DNA of 64,000 bases from Mucilaginibacter sp. KACC 22773 (GCF_028736215.1 NZ_CP117883.1:992001-1056000), one strand, 5' to 3'. Counted from the stretch's first letter, positions 1 to 8,226 are shown. Translations and numbers: made by a program. The notes: generated by a model not told the origin, from the letters alone.

Positions 1-603
1 ACACTTATCACCCGCCTGCGGTCGGTGGCCGATGTGGGCTTGCTGTATGCCAAAAACGAATATGATATTGAACGCTATGCCGAGTTACAGCATATAGCAA
101 TTGAAATGCTGGATAATGTTACCGGTTGGGGCGAAGATGATATTAAGTTTAACTTCCCGATGCCGGATGATTACCCTACAGCTAAGGTTGATGTACGCGG
201 GATGTTATTAAATGCCGAGGGTAAAATATTGCTGGCTAAGGAAAGCGCCGACGGCAAGTGGAGCCTGCCGGGTGGCTGGGCCGATGTAGGCTATAGCGCC
301 AAAGAGGTAATTGTTAAAGAATTTGAAGAAGAAACTGGCTTAACGGTAGTTGCCGATAGATTATTGGCCGTATTTGACAAAAAAATGCACCCTCACCCAC
401 CGCAGCCCTTTTACGTTTACAAAATGGTGTTTCATTGCAAAGCGGTAACCAATGCCGTAAAACAAGGATTCGACATGCTGGATGTTGAATATTTTGACGT
501 CGATAACTTACCCGAACTGTCAGAAGACAGGATATTGAAAAGCCAGATAGAATTGCTTTATCAAAAGATCATCAACGGGGATTTGGCGGCGGAGGTTGAT
601 TGA
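1..603 (+). CDS. NUDIX hydrolase, 5' end cut off by the window
   Basis: The frame is open from base 1, so the true start lies upstream; about 200 residues are visible. The first 60 or so (containing YAKNEYDIERYAELQHIA) resemble the accessory N-terminal domain that precedes the NUDIX fold in COG1051-like nucleoside-diphosphate-X hydrolases. The NUDIX box follows as GGWADVG and, after a short spacer, KEFEEETGL, which holds the metal-binding glutamates. The first Glu of the G-x5-E consensus is Tyr here and the usual Arg is Lys. Such enzymes cleave ADP-ribose or related nucleoside diphosphates in the cytosol; the exact substrate cannot be read from the sequence. Confidence 0.85.
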   Translation, partial: TLITRLRSVADVGLLYAKNEYDIERYAELQHIAIEMLDNVTGWGEDDIKFNFPMPDDYPTAKVDVRGMLLNAEGKILLAKESADGKWSLPGGWADVGYSAKEVIVKEFEEETGLTVVADRLLAVFDKKMHPHPPQPFYVYKMVFHCKAVTNAVKQGFDMLDVEYFDVDNLPELSEDRILKSQIELLYQKIINGDLAAEVD

Positions 604-682
604 TTCCGGATTATTAAGACTTACGAAGTTTCAAAAACTTCGTAAGTCTATGATCGACTATAAACTGCCGACTGCAAACCGC

Positions 683-1384
683 TTACTGCAAACTGCCCGG
701 TGCCGGTGCCAGTTTAGGTAAAACCTTTTTGTTAGCAGGCAAAGCCTGGTATTTTTTATAAGCGTCATTAATGTAAGCCGTCATGCTTGGGGCATTGTTG
801 TTTTTAAGGAAAGCATAGCTTGGGCGATATAACGACATGAAGTTTTCCAACTCGGCACCCCGTAGCGGTATTACGCTTTTTACATAATCTACATTAAATG
901 CTTCATCAATTTGCCTTTCTTCTTCTTCGCGTTTAAAATATCTTTTTAAACGTCGCGCATCTTTACCCTCTTTACTGAACCAGGTTGACGGAGACATTAC
1001 AGATACCCTGCTTTTGGTGTAAACCTCGGGGTATTCTTTACGCGGATCGAAAGCTTCCCTGGTGGCACTTACATTTACCTGCCTTAAAGATATGGTTTGC
1101 GATATCATATCTATCCGTTTTGGTCTCATATCTGTAATGTACAAAGTGTCTGATACATAGCCAGGTGCATTAAATATCAGTGTATGGCCCGTTGCCGTGC
1201 GGATGCTGAAATTGCCGTTGTTATCAGTAATTGTGATCTGTTTGTTGGTGACATCTTTTACAAAAACGTTAGCCAGTTTTTCATTTTTGCTTTTTTCGTA
1301 AACCGATCCTTTTAACACATCCTGGGCTTGTATATGTGCAGATACAAATAGGCCAATTATCAATATTAGGTAGTTCGGTTTCAT
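683..1384 (-). CDS. secreted carboxypeptidase-regulatory-like domain protein
   Basis: The start is placed at the Met that begins MKPNYLILIIGLF, a clear signal peptide ending near AQA; a longer frame to 1438 would put 18 polar residues before it. The mature protein opens with a beta-sandwich of the CarboxypepD_reg-like type (LKGSVYEKSKNEKLANVFV, then a DNNGNFSI turn) over about residues 25-100, the domain found at the N-terminus of many TonB-dependent receptors and in free periplasmic proteins of Bacteroidota. The remaining 130 residues are charged, Arg/Lys/Glu-rich and unassigned. No SusC-like barrel follows, so this is a stand-alone protein of unknown role. Confidence 0.75.
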   Translation of the reverse strand: MKPNYLILIIGLFVSAHIQAQDVLKGSVYEKSKNEKLANVFVKDVTNKQITITDNNGNFSIRTATGHTLIFNAPGYVSDTLYITDMRPKRIDMISQTISLRQVNVSATREAFDPRKEYPEVYTKSRVSVMSPSTWFSKEGKDARRLKRYFKREEEERQIDEAFNVDYVKSVIPLRGAELENFMSLYRPSYAFLKNNNAPSMTAYINDAYKKYQALPANKKVLPKLAPAPGSLQ

Positions 1385-1509
1385 GGTAGTTGAATTATGC
1401 CGTAAAATAAACTTATTTTTTGAGCATATGGTTTTCAATTTAACATATTTAAATATGGATGGTGGTTTAATGACAAAGGGGTGAGAGATAAATATTTATT
1501 ATCAAAATA

Positions 1510-1540
1510 TTGACACCTGAAACGTTTCTCGTTACATTTG
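1510..1540 (+). promoter_or_regulatory. predicted Bacteroidota-type promoter of higBA
   Basis: TTG at 1510-1512 and TACATTTG at 1533-1540 match the -33/-7 consensus of the phylum (TTG, about 19 nt, TAnnTTTG), here with a 20-nt spacer. The -7 element ends only 3 nt before the higB ATG at 1544, so the transcript would begin at or next to the start codon. Confidence 0.55.
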
Positions 1541-1543
1541 TAA

Positions 1544-1822
1544 ATGATTATTAGCATTCAGCATAAAGGGTTGCGGCTATTTTTTGAAAAAGGGGATGCA
1601 TCAAGGTTAAATGCTCAACACGTAAGTAAGATCAGATTAATCCTTACCCGTTTAAACGCTGCAAAAACTATAGCCGATATGAATGTTCCGGGATATGGAC
1701 TACATCAGCTAAGCGGCGAATTGAAAGGCTTTTGGGCTGTAAAAGTTGATAAAAATTACCGGATTATATTTCAGTTTATTGCTGAAGACGCTTTTGAAGT
1801 TGATTATTTAGATTATCATTAA
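1544..1822 (+). CDS. higB: HigB-type toxin (RelE/ParE superfamily mRNA interferase)
   Basis: A 92-residue protein with the HigB layout: N-terminal MIISIQHKGLRLFFEKG, then a region with H-Q-L-S-G-E-L-KG-F-W-A-V-K-V and N-Y-R-I-I-F-Q-F near the C-terminus. HigB proteins cleave mRNA on the ribosome. It lies 14 nt before higA, the toxin-first order typical of hig modules. A predicted promoter ends 3 nt before its ATG and leaves almost no 5' leader. Length is normal for the family and no frameshift is seen, so the pair is probably functional. Confidence 0.88.
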   Translation: MIISIQHKGLRLFFEKGDASRLNAQHVSKIRLILTRLNAAKTIADMNVPGYGLHQLSGELKGFWAVKVDKNYRIIFQFIAEDAFEVDYLDYH

Positions 1823-1823
1823 C

Positions 1824-1829
1824 AAGGAG
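1824..1829 (+). promoter_or_regulatory. Shine-Dalgarno-like site before higA
   Basis: AAGGAG lies 7 nt before the higA ATG at 1837. Strong Shine-Dalgarno sequences are rare in this phylum and nearly absent elsewhere in the window, so this one may raise antitoxin translation relative to toxin. Confidence 0.45.
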
Positions 1830-1836
1830 AAAAAAA

Positions 1837-2148
1837 ATGCAGATGTTTGACCCAGCCCACCCGGGCGAATTAATCCGTGAAACCCTTGAAGGGATAAGGG
1901 AAGAAACAGGAAAAAAATTAACAGTTGAGCAGGTTGCCACCGGCCTGGGAACAACCCGTAAAACATTGTCGGCTATAATTAATGGCAAACAGAGTATTAG
2001 TTCAGATATGGCATTGCGCCTGAGCGCAGCCTTTAATACAACACCTGAGTTTTGGCTGCACGCGCAGGAAAATTATGATCTGGCCCAGGCCCGCAAAAAG
2101 TTCGACATAAAAAAGGTTACTGTTTTTTGGCATCCGCAGGTCGCTTAA
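1837..2148 (+). CDS. higA: HigA-type antitoxin, XRE helix-turn-helix
   Basis: 103 residues. It begins FDPAHPGELIRETLEG, the usual opening of HigA/VapI-type antitoxins, followed by an XRE helix-turn-helix in which TVEQVATGLGTTRKTLSAI holds the two DNA-contact helices, then FNTTPEFWLHAQENYDLAQA, a conserved C-terminal segment. It neutralises HigB and is expected to repress the higBA promoter. The gene follows higB by 14 nt and is preceded by an unusually good ribosome-binding site. Confidence 0.9.
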   Translation: MQMFDPAHPGELIRETLEGIREETGKKLTVEQVATGLGTTRKTLSAIINGKQSISSDMALRLSAAFNTTPEFWLHAQENYDLAQARKKFDIKKVTVFWHPQVA

Positions 2149-2157
2149 AAATTTCTG

Positions 2158-2192
2158 CCAAAAAAAAACCGCCTCATTTTCATGAAGCGGTT
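2158..2192 (-). terminator. predicted terminator of the LiaF-like gene
   Basis: AACCGC (2167-2172) pairs with GCGGTT (2187-2192), with an inner TCAT/ATGA stem. On the minus strand it is followed by a run of T, fitting the end of the gene at 2237-3229. It may also stop higBA transcription from the other side. Confidence 0.6.
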
Positions 2193-2236
2193 AATAGAAT
2201 ATATATTAGTTCTGTCCCGGTAATGGTTGGGCAGGT

Positions 2237-3229
2237 TTAATAACGGTTCACTTTAAAATCAGATATGCCACCATTCATGTGGATGTATATCTTGTTTTTG
2301 GCAGCATCAAAACCTGGGGTTTCATAGCTGTTATCATTCTTTTTGGTAAAGCCCTCAAATTCATTTGATGATAAACCTGTGTTGGCATTTATACTGCAAG
2401 CGGCATCTTTAGGCACATTAATAATAACCTCTGATACACCTGTAGATACCTCTACGTTGGTGCTTGCCAGCGGTGCGCCAAGCTTTACTTCAAATGAGGC
2501 TGCACCACCTTTTAAAGTTACACTTTTTATTTTAAATTTACTTAAATCGAAATCTAATTTTGTTGCACCTGTTTCAACATAAATGTCCCAGATGGGGTTC
2601 GGGTTTAGTTTGATATCTGCCAGGTTCGATTTGTTGTTATCAGAGTCAAAATGCCAGCCCTTATTGCCCTTCATTTTAAAGTTCAACACATACACAGAAT
2701 CTTCTTTGTTGGCATTAAATTCATATTTGCCGTAAAATTCTTTTGTTTCTGCTTTAAATAGCTGGCTGGTGGTATCATTTAAAGTATAAGTAGTAGCACC
2801 TCCATTGATATTCAAGCGGGCAAATTTAGCATCGGCGGTGTAATCTTTATTAAAAACACTGCTGCCTTCAATTTTTGTCACGCCATGATCGGTGTTGGTG
2901 CTGTCGCTGTCATCGTTACTGTCGTTGTTGTCGTTATCATGGTCGTCGTCAAAGTTGATAAAAGTGCTGGGCCAAAAATGATAGCGGTTACCAAAGTTGC
3001 CAAACAGTAGCAGCGAGAATCCACCAATTATTACGGCCAGTTTTACTACAGTCGCCAAAGGCGACCGGTTACCTGCAAATACCAGGTTTACGCCGCCTAT
3101 AATTAAAAATATAGGCCATAGGTAAAGTATATTCATCCATTGAAAATGGAAGATATGGAAGTTATGGAGCAGGAATATAGCTCCTATGCATACCAGGATT
3201 GTTCCGGGAATAAGTCTGTCGGTTTTCAT
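2237..3229 (-). CDS. LiaF-like membrane protein with DUF5668 region
   Basis: 330 residues. The first 80 contain three membrane helices (around residues 7-25, 30-50 and 60-78) of the LiaI/LiaF-like DUF5668 type, including ILVCIGAIFLLHNF and LYLWPIFLIIGG. An Asp/Asn/Ser-rich linker (about 93-112) follows, then a 200-residue beta-rich extracytoplasmic domain like those in LiaF and cell-wall-active proteins. It starts 2 nt after the stop of the PspC gene, so the two are one transcript. PspC/LiaF pairs elsewhere sense envelope stress; that role is inferred here. Confidence 0.75.
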   Translation of the reverse strand: MKTDRLIPGTILVCIGAIFLLHNFHIFHFQWMNILYLWPIFLIIGGVNLVFAGNRSPLATVVKLAVIIGGFSLLLFGNFGNRYHFWPSTFINFDDDHDNDNNDSNDDSDSTNTDHGVTKIEGSSVFNKDYTADAKFARLNINGGATTYTLNDTTSQLFKAETKEFYGKYEFNANKEDSVYVLNFKMKGNKGWHFDSDNNKSNLADIKLNPNPIWDIYVETGATKLDFDLSKFKIKSVTLKGGAASFEVKLGAPLASTNVEVSTGVSEVIINVPKDAACSINANTGLSSNEFEGFTKKNDNSYETPGFDAAKNKIYIHMNGGISDFKVNRY

Positions 3230-3231
3230 GG

Positions 3232-3825
3232 TTATATAGTTGGAGGAGTGTTATTAAAATTATCGTCTTTTTTCTCTTCTGTATTCAGCGGTTGTTCAGT
3301 TGCATTTACTTCGGGCTCAGCAGTTGTATTCTGCCAGCCTTCTTTTTCCCATGGCTGCCTTTTTTGTCCGGATACTATCATCGCTAAGCCGCCAACTACC
3401 AGGATTGCGGGCCATAGCCTTGCCACGTGCCAGAAACGAAAGATGCCCAATTCATGAAACAGGAAAACTGCCCCAAAAAATATAAGGATGCAGCCAAAAA
3501 TGATACCGGCTGGTGTTGACGTTTTTTTAGGGAACGCAGGTTCAAAAGGAGTGCCCGGATTTGCAGGTGCGTTGGCGTCAAAAGGGGTAAAAGGCTGTTG
3601 CGGCGGTACCCGATAATCAACATTGGGGTTAAAGTAGCCTGCACCTTTGTTCGGTATAACTATCCACAATACAATATAAGCCATAAAGCCGGTTCCCATA
3701 AATATAAAGGTGAGTACAAATAGTGCGCGTATAATAGCAACATCCATATCAAAGTACTCGGCCAGGCCGGCGCAAACGCCGCCTATTTTCTTCCGGTATT
3801 CATCCCGGTAAAGTTTCTTTTCCAT
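3232..3825 (-). CDS. PspC domain protein
   Basis: 197 residues. The PspC domain covers residues 1-60: KKLYRDEYRKKIGGVCAGLA, a cytosolic stretch, then a membrane helix ending IVLWIVIP. A Pro-rich linker (about 66-100) leads to a second membrane block of the DUF5668 type (IIFGCILIFFGAVFLFHELG). The tail is Asn/Glu-rich. PspC in enterobacteria is part of the phage-shock envelope-stress response; this gene heads a two-gene operon with the LiaF-like gene. Confidence 0.85.
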   Translation of the reverse strand: MEKKLYRDEYRKKIGGVCAGLAEYFDMDVAIIRALFVLTFIFMGTGFMAYIVLWIVIPNKGAGYFNPNVDYRVPPQQPFTPFDANAPANPGTPFEPAFPKKTSTPAGIIFGCILIFFGAVFLFHELGIFRFWHVARLWPAILVVGGLAMIVSGQKRQPWEKEGWQNTTAEPEVNATEQPLNTEEKKDDNFNNTPPTI

Positions 3826-3960
3826 AATTTTATTTAAATATCGTTCAGTTGTGATTGTTTGATGATATAAAGGTATATATGGTGGCTCAAAACGCCTATA
3901 TATTATAGGTTAGCAGGGTCAACAAGTCGGTGAACTGCCGTGTTTCAGCGGTGAAAAAGT

Positions 3961-4071
3961 TCTAAGTCCGAAGTCTTGAGTCGTAAGTCTCAAGCTCTAA
4001 GTCTTAAATCAGGGAGAAGAACTTTTAACCTTCAACTCAAAACTTCAGACTCAGAACTTCAGACTTAAGAG
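3961..4071. repeat. degenerate inverted repeat of AAGTCT/AGACTT words
   Basis: The gap between the pspC promoter side and the SDR stop codon holds runs of near-repeated words (AAGTCTTGAGTCGTAAGTCT, then GACTCAGAACTTCAGACTT) whose second half is roughly the reverse complement of the first. It belongs to the window-wide family of such gaps. The rest of 3826-3960 shows no gene. Confidence 0.6.
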
Positions 4072-4776
4072 CTACAATTGGCCTGGCGCAGGTTTAATGA
4101 TAATCTCATCCACATTGGCCCCGGGGCTCATCCTGTAAATATTGATGATTGCCGATGATATGTCTTCGGGCAAAACCATGGTATTTTTATCCACCACGGC
4201 ATCCTTCCATGAATCTGTCAGGGTTGATCCGGGAATTATTGCCGTTACTTTTACGCCATGCTCCTGCGTTTCAAGCCTCATTATTTTTGTTAAACCCAGT
4301 AGCGCGTATTTGGTTATGCTATAGCTGCCGGCCTGTACAACGGGGTTTAATGCAGCTACCGAGCAGATGTTAAAAAAATGTCCCTTATGTGCCGTTATCA
4401 TGGTTTTGCCAAAAAAACGATAAAGTTCATAAGTTGGCATCAGGTTGGTTTTTAGCTGTTTATCAAATGTGTCATCTGCATCGTCCAATATGCTCGATGG
4501 GATAAAAGTGCCCAGGTTGTTTACCACCACATCAATAAAACCGAGTTCCTGCTGCGCGGCGGTGGCGAAGGCTAATAATTGGGCCTTATTGCTTCCATCT
4601 GCAACCTTTGCAAAAACTTTAATACCAGGGTTTGACCTGTTAAGCAGGTCTGCGAATTCAAATAATTCTTTTTCATTTCGTGAACAAATTGCCACGTTTA
4701 ATCCTTCATTGGCGAAGGCTACGGCAATGGCGCGGCCCATGCCTTTTGTTGAACCGGTGATGAGGGCATTTTTCAT
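4072..4776 (-). CDS. short-chain dehydrogenase/reductase (SDR)
   Basis: 234 residues, a classical SDR. The nucleotide-binding motif is TGSTKGMG near the N-terminus, NNLG stands for the NNAG motif, and the catalytic Tyr152 and Lys156 lie in YSITK, with a conserved serine before them (NICSVAAL). CSRNE after beta-2 points to an NADP preference. The closest annotated relatives are usually called 3-ketoacyl-ACP reductase-like, but the substrate is not decided by sequence and no fatty-acid genes are adjacent. It stands alone on the minus strand. The 4777-4990 gap upstream holds nothing else recognisable. Confidence 0.88.
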   Translation of the reverse strand: MKNALITGSTKGMGRAIAVAFANEGLNVAICSRNEKELFEFADLLNRSNPGIKVFAKVADGSNKAQLLAFATAAQQELGFIDVVVNNLGTFIPSSILDDADDTFDKQLKTNLMPTYELYRFFGKTMITAHKGHFFNICSVAALNPVVQAGSYSITKYALLGLTKIMRLETQEHGVKVTAIIPGSTLTDSWKDAVVDKNTMVLPEDISSAIINIYRMSPGANVDEIIIKPAPGQL

Positions 4777-4990
4777 GATGGCGTACTATATTTTTTTAGT
4801 TAAATGTTCGTTATTGCAGCGTCCGGGTTAGTGGCACCGCTTTTATTTGCTTTTGTTAAAGCTTTACGGCGCTAATTTACGTAAGCCATATTAATAGCTT
4901 GCAAAAAGCGCCTATTTTAGGCAATTAAACAATAGCGGCTGGGATGCTAAATTTAAAAATGTAATTTTATCCAATTTTTAACATATACCT

Positions 4991-5722
4991 ATGATTCAAA
5001 GTTTAGGCAGATATATACTTTTATTACGTTTAAGTTTTCGAAAACCCGAAAAATTTTCGGTGTACTGGGCCGAAGTAATGCGCGAAATGGTTTCGGCCGG
5101 CATCGGTTCTTTGGGCATCATCATGATCATCTCGGTTTTTATTGGTGCAGCTGTAACTATTCAAACTGCTTTTCAATTAATCAGCCCTTTAATCCCCAAA
5201 TCGGTTGTGGGGGGTATCACCCGCGATAGTATGATTTTGGAATTTAGCCCTACTATATCATCGCTGGTACTGGCCGGCCGCATTGGCTCAAGCATGGCAT
5301 CGCAAATAGGTACCATGCGCGTTACCGAACAGATAGACGCTTTAGAGATCATGGGGGTAAATGCTCCCGGTTATCTGATATCGCCCAAGGTAATTGCGGG
5401 TGTTACCATGTTTCCATTATTGGTAATTGTATCTATATTATTGGGCTTTATTGGTGGTTACGTTGCCTGCTTTACATCAAGCGAGGTGACTACTGATGAT
5501 TTCCTGATTGGTTTGCCTGATGGCTTTAACACGGTAATTATTACCGTATGCATGGTTAAGGCAGTTGTGTTTGGCTTTATTATTACTACCATATGCAGTT
5601 ACCAGGGCTTTTATACATCGGGCGGCGCGCTTGAGGTAGGCCAGGCTGCAACTCGCGGGGTTGTATTTAGCTGCGTAATGATACTCATGTTCGATTTAAT
5701 TATCTCCCGCCTCTTCTTATGA
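4991..5722 (+). CDS. MlaE-type ABC transporter permease
   Basis: 243 residues with about five hydrophobic helices and the MlaE family landmarks: IMIISVFIGAAVTIQTAFQL, LAGRIGSSMASQIGTMRVTE, then EQIDALEIMGVNAPGYL. MlaE permeases move phospholipid or other lipids between the outer and inner membranes of Gram-negative cells. The stop overlaps the start of the ATPase gene by 4 nt, so the two are translationally coupled. No MlaD-type substrate-binding gene follows; it must be elsewhere or be replaced by another partner. Confidence 0.9.
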   Translation: MIQSLGRYILLLRLSFRKPEKFSVYWAEVMREMVSAGIGSLGIIMIISVFIGAAVTIQTAFQLISPLIPKSVVGGITRDSMILEFSPTISSLVLAGRIGSSMASQIGTMRVTEQIDALEIMGVNAPGYLISPKVIAGVTMFPLLVIVSILLGFIGGYVACFTSSEVTTDDFLIGLPDGFNTVIITVCMVKAVVFGFIITTICSYQGFYTSGGALEVGQAATRGVVFSCVMILMFDLIISRLFL

Positions 5723-6471
5723 TAGAAATACAAGACATCTATAAAAAATTCGGAGAAAATGAAGTACTTAAAGGCATCAGCTCCACTTTTGAACCTGGCA
5801 TTAATAACCTTATAATAGGCGGATCGGGATCGGGGAAAACAACACTATTGAAATGTATAGTCGGTCTGCACGAACCAAGCAAGGGCGATGTGCTTTTTAA
5901 CGGCGAAAACTTTACCGATATGGGTTTTGAGCAGCGTGTGCCAATCCGCACACACATAGGCATGCTTTTTCAAAACTCGGCCTTGTTTGATAGTATGACT
6001 GTGGAGCAAAACATCATGTTCCCCCTTAATCTGTTCACCAATCAATCAAAGGCCGAAAAACGCGACCGCGCCAATTTTTGCCTGGAGCGTGTTAATCTTG
6101 CCGGTAAAAACAAGCTTTACCCATCCGAACTTTCGGGCGGTATGAAAAAGCGTGTGGGTATTGCCCGCGCCATATCCATGCAACCCAAATACCTTTTTGT
6201 TGATGAGCCAAACTCGGGCCTCGACCCGGTTACTTCTATCCTGATAGATGACCTGATAAGCGAGCTTACCGTAGAGTATAACATGACCACCGTTGTAGTA
6301 ACCCACGATATGAACTCGGTAATGGGTATAGGCGACCACATCGTCTTCCTGCACCAGGGCAAAAAATGGTGGGAAGGCAGCAACAAAGAAATTGCCCACA
6401 CCGACAACAAAGAACTTAACGACTTTGTATTTGCCAGCCGGTTTATGCGGGCAGCGAAAGCGAAATTATAA
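5719..6471 (+). CDS. MlaF-type ABC transporter ATP-binding protein
   Basis: 250 residues, a complete ABC ATPase: Walker A GGSGSGKTT near residue 34, signature LSGGM at 138-142 followed by KKRVGIARA, Walker B FVDEP with Asp162 and Glu163, D-loop SGLDP and switch histidine in THDM. It powers the overlapping MlaE-type permease and together they form the core of a lipid-transport system at the inner membrane. The next gene, after a repeat-bearing gap, is unrelated. Confidence 0.92.
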   Translation: MIEIQDIYKKFGENEVLKGISSTFEPGINNLIIGGSGSGKTTLLKCIVGLHEPSKGDVLFNGENFTDMGFEQRVPIRTHIGMLFQNSALFDSMTVEQNIMFPLNLFTNQSKAEKRDRANFCLERVNLAGKNKLYPSELSGGMKKRVGIARAISMQPKYLFVDEPNSGLDPVTSILIDDLISELTVEYNMTTVVVTHDMNSVMGIGDHIVFLHQGKKWWEGSNKEIAHTDNKELNDFVFASRFMRAAKAKL

Positions 6472-6473
6472 GC

Positions 6474-6590
6474 GAGTATCAAGTAGTTAGTATCAAGTAT
6501 CAAGATTTTTTGATGGTTAGTTCGAATTAATTGCCAATATACAATCTTTAAAAACGATACAAGCGCAGGTGCGTTGATACTTGATAATAG
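6474..6590. repeat. degenerate inverted repeat of GTATCAAG/CTTGATAC words
   Basis: Left arm at about 6474-6508 (AGTATCAAGTAGTTAGTATC and a second ATCAAGTATCAAG) and a shorter opposing arm near 6574-6590 (GTTGATACTTGATA). It fills the gap between the ABC genes and the four-helix-bundle gene, and recurs in other orientations at 7111-7205, 28190-28222 and 49800-49873. Confidence 0.6.
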
Positions 6591-6597
6591 AAAAGAT

Positions 6598-6951
6598 ATG
6601 CACAATTTTAAAGAACTAAAGGTTTGGAAAGCAGGCATAGAGATATCGAAGATTACCTTTCAATTGTGTAGAGCGTTTCCATCCGAAGAAAAATATGGGT
6701 TGATTTCACAAATGGTTCGTGCAGGCATTTCTATCCCCTCAAATATTGCCGAAGGATGCGGCAGAAAATCAAATAAGGAATTATATCAGTTTTTAAGTAT
6801 TGCCTTAGGTTCATCCTTTGAATTGGAAACACAATTTATAGTTGCCAAAGAATTTGGTTATATCACCCAAGAAACATTAGATGCTGTCTGTATTCAGATC
6901 ACCGAGATTCAAAAGATGATATACGGTTTTCAAAAAAGCCTCAACGTTTAG
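6598..6951 (+). CDS. four-helix-bundle protein (S23 family)
   Basis: 117 residues from the ATG at 6598, chosen because family members begin HNFKELKVWKAGIEI; the frame could run to 6574 but would add residues from the flanking repeat. The conserved core FPSEEKYGLISQMVRAGISI, then PSNIAEG and a C-terminal helix, mark the family first found as an insert in 23S rRNA genes (TIGR02436). These are small soluble homopentameric helical bundles of unknown function, common between repeats in Bacteroidota. It is flanked on both sides by the GATACTT repeat family. Confidence 0.88.
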   Translation: MHNFKELKVWKAGIEISKITFQLCRAFPSEEKYGLISQMVRAGISIPSNIAEGCGRKSNKELYQFLSIALGSSFELETQFIVAKEFGYITQETLDAVCIQITEIQKMIYGFQKSLNV

Positions 6952-7211
6952 TTAGTATCGAGCCGCAAGTACAAGATTTTGATCGGATTGGCCATGAAGC
7001 GATTCAGTATTCAAATCTCTTATCCAAAAAAAGATACTAAATTTGCGCCAAACAAGTGTAGCTGTCTTGATACTAAAAAAGTAATTTGCGCCAGACGAGT
7101 GCAGTAGTCTTGATACTTGATACTAACTACTTGATACTAAAAAAGATAATTTGCGCCACACAAGTGCAGCGGTCTTGATACTTGATACTAACTACTTGAT
7201 ACTAAAAAAGA
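6952..7211 (+). repeat. tandem 65-bp repeat with GATACTTGATACT words
   Basis: Three copies of a core reading TTTGCGCCA-ac-AGTG-AG-GTCTTGATACT begin near 7040, 7083 and 7148. The last two are full units with a 65-bp period and also contain CTTGATACTAACTACTTGAT. The array runs to within a few bases of the next gene's ATG at 7212. No ORF or promoter consensus is seen inside. Confidence 0.75.
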
Positions 7212-8102
7212 ATGATTCAACTACTTACCCCAACGCACTGGAAAGATTACGAGCTGATTGATTGCGGCGATTTTGAAAAGCTGGAGCGTTTTGGGAATAT
7301 TATATTAATACGCCCCGAGCCGCAGGCGGTTTGGAGCAAAGGCTTACCCGCATCTGAGTGGCAGCGCTTACATCATATAAAATTTAAAGGACGGTCGGCC
7401 ACCGCAGGCGACTGGTTAAAAAAAGACCAGAAAACGCCCGACCGATGGCAAATTGAATACAAAAACAACGATGCAGCCATCAAGTTCCGCCTGGGTTTAA
7501 CCTCGTTTAAACATTTGGGTATTTTTCCTGAGCAGGCGGTTAACTGGGATTACATAACCCAAAACATTAAGCGTTTTAAAACCCCGCAGCCCAAAGTACT
7601 TAACCTGTTTGCTTATACAGGCGGGGCTTCGCTGATAGCGCAGGCTGCCGGTGCGGATACTACACACGTGGACTCAATTAAACAGGTAGTTACCTGGGCA
7701 AATGAAAACCAGGAAATATCGGGCTTGAGCAATATCCGCTGGGTGGTTGAGGATGCACTTAAATTTGTAAAGCGCGAGTTAAAACGTGGCAAAAAATACA
7801 ATGGCATTATCCTTGACCCGCCTGCTTACGGCAATGGCCCTAACGGCGAAAAGTGGAAACTGGAAGATAACATAAATGAGATGATGGCCGATGTGATGCA
7901 GTTACTTGATCATGAAGAGCATTTCCTGATCCTCAATACTTATTCGCTTGGTTTTTCATCAGTAATTATAGAAAACCTGATAAAAAGTGCTTTTCCCAAA
8001 GTTCAAAACCTTGAAATTGGCGAGCTTTACCTGCAGGCCACCGCTGGGGCAAAACTACCACTTGGAGTTTTTGGAAAGTTTCATAAACTTAAAGGTAATT
8101 AA
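7212..8102 (+). CDS. class I SAM-dependent rRNA methyltransferase, RlmI-like
   Basis: 296 residues. The N-terminal 100 or so form an RNA-binding/beta-barrel part. The Rossmann methyltransferase domain begins with motif I LNLFAYTGGASL (from about residue 130). Motif IV DPPAYG (Asp202) is the RlmI/RlmK-type signature for cytosine-5 or guanine methylation of 23S rRNA. No PUA domain is evident at the N-terminus, so it belongs to the shorter YwbD/RlmI-like branch. The exact target base is not inferable. It stands alone, immediately after a tandem repeat. Confidence 0.82.
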   Translation: MIQLLTPTHWKDYELIDCGDFEKLERFGNIILIRPEPQAVWSKGLPASEWQRLHHIKFKGRSATAGDWLKKDQKTPDRWQIEYKNNDAAIKFRLGLTSFKHLGIFPEQAVNWDYITQNIKRFKTPQPKVLNLFAYTGGASLIAQAAGADTTHVDSIKQVVTWANENQEISGLSNIRWVVEDALKFVKRELKRGKKYNGIILDPPAYGNGPNGEKWKLEDNINEMMADVMQLLDHEEHFLILNTYSLGFSSVIIENLIKSAFPKVQNLEIGELYLQATAGAKLPLGVFGKFHKLKGN

Positions 8103-8120
8103 TTATCAATATTTATATTT

Positions 8121-8146
8121 GCCGCAAACTAAAGCGGCTTTTATTG
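8121..8146 (+). terminator. predicted terminator after the methyltransferase gene
   Basis: GCCGC (8121-8125) pairs with GCGGC (8134-8138) and is followed by TTTTATT. The stem is short, so strength is uncertain. Confidence 0.5.
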
Positions 8147-8226
8147 CTTTATAAGTAGCTGAAAATTAGTTTGCATTTACAATACATCTTACATACACCT
8201 GCCATTTACCGAACTTCAAAAGACAC

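Noticed and set aside
6977..7205. CRISPR-like direct repeats before the RlmI-like gene
   Set aside because: Units are uneven (43 and 65 bp), the spacers are themselves repeated, and there are no cas genes.
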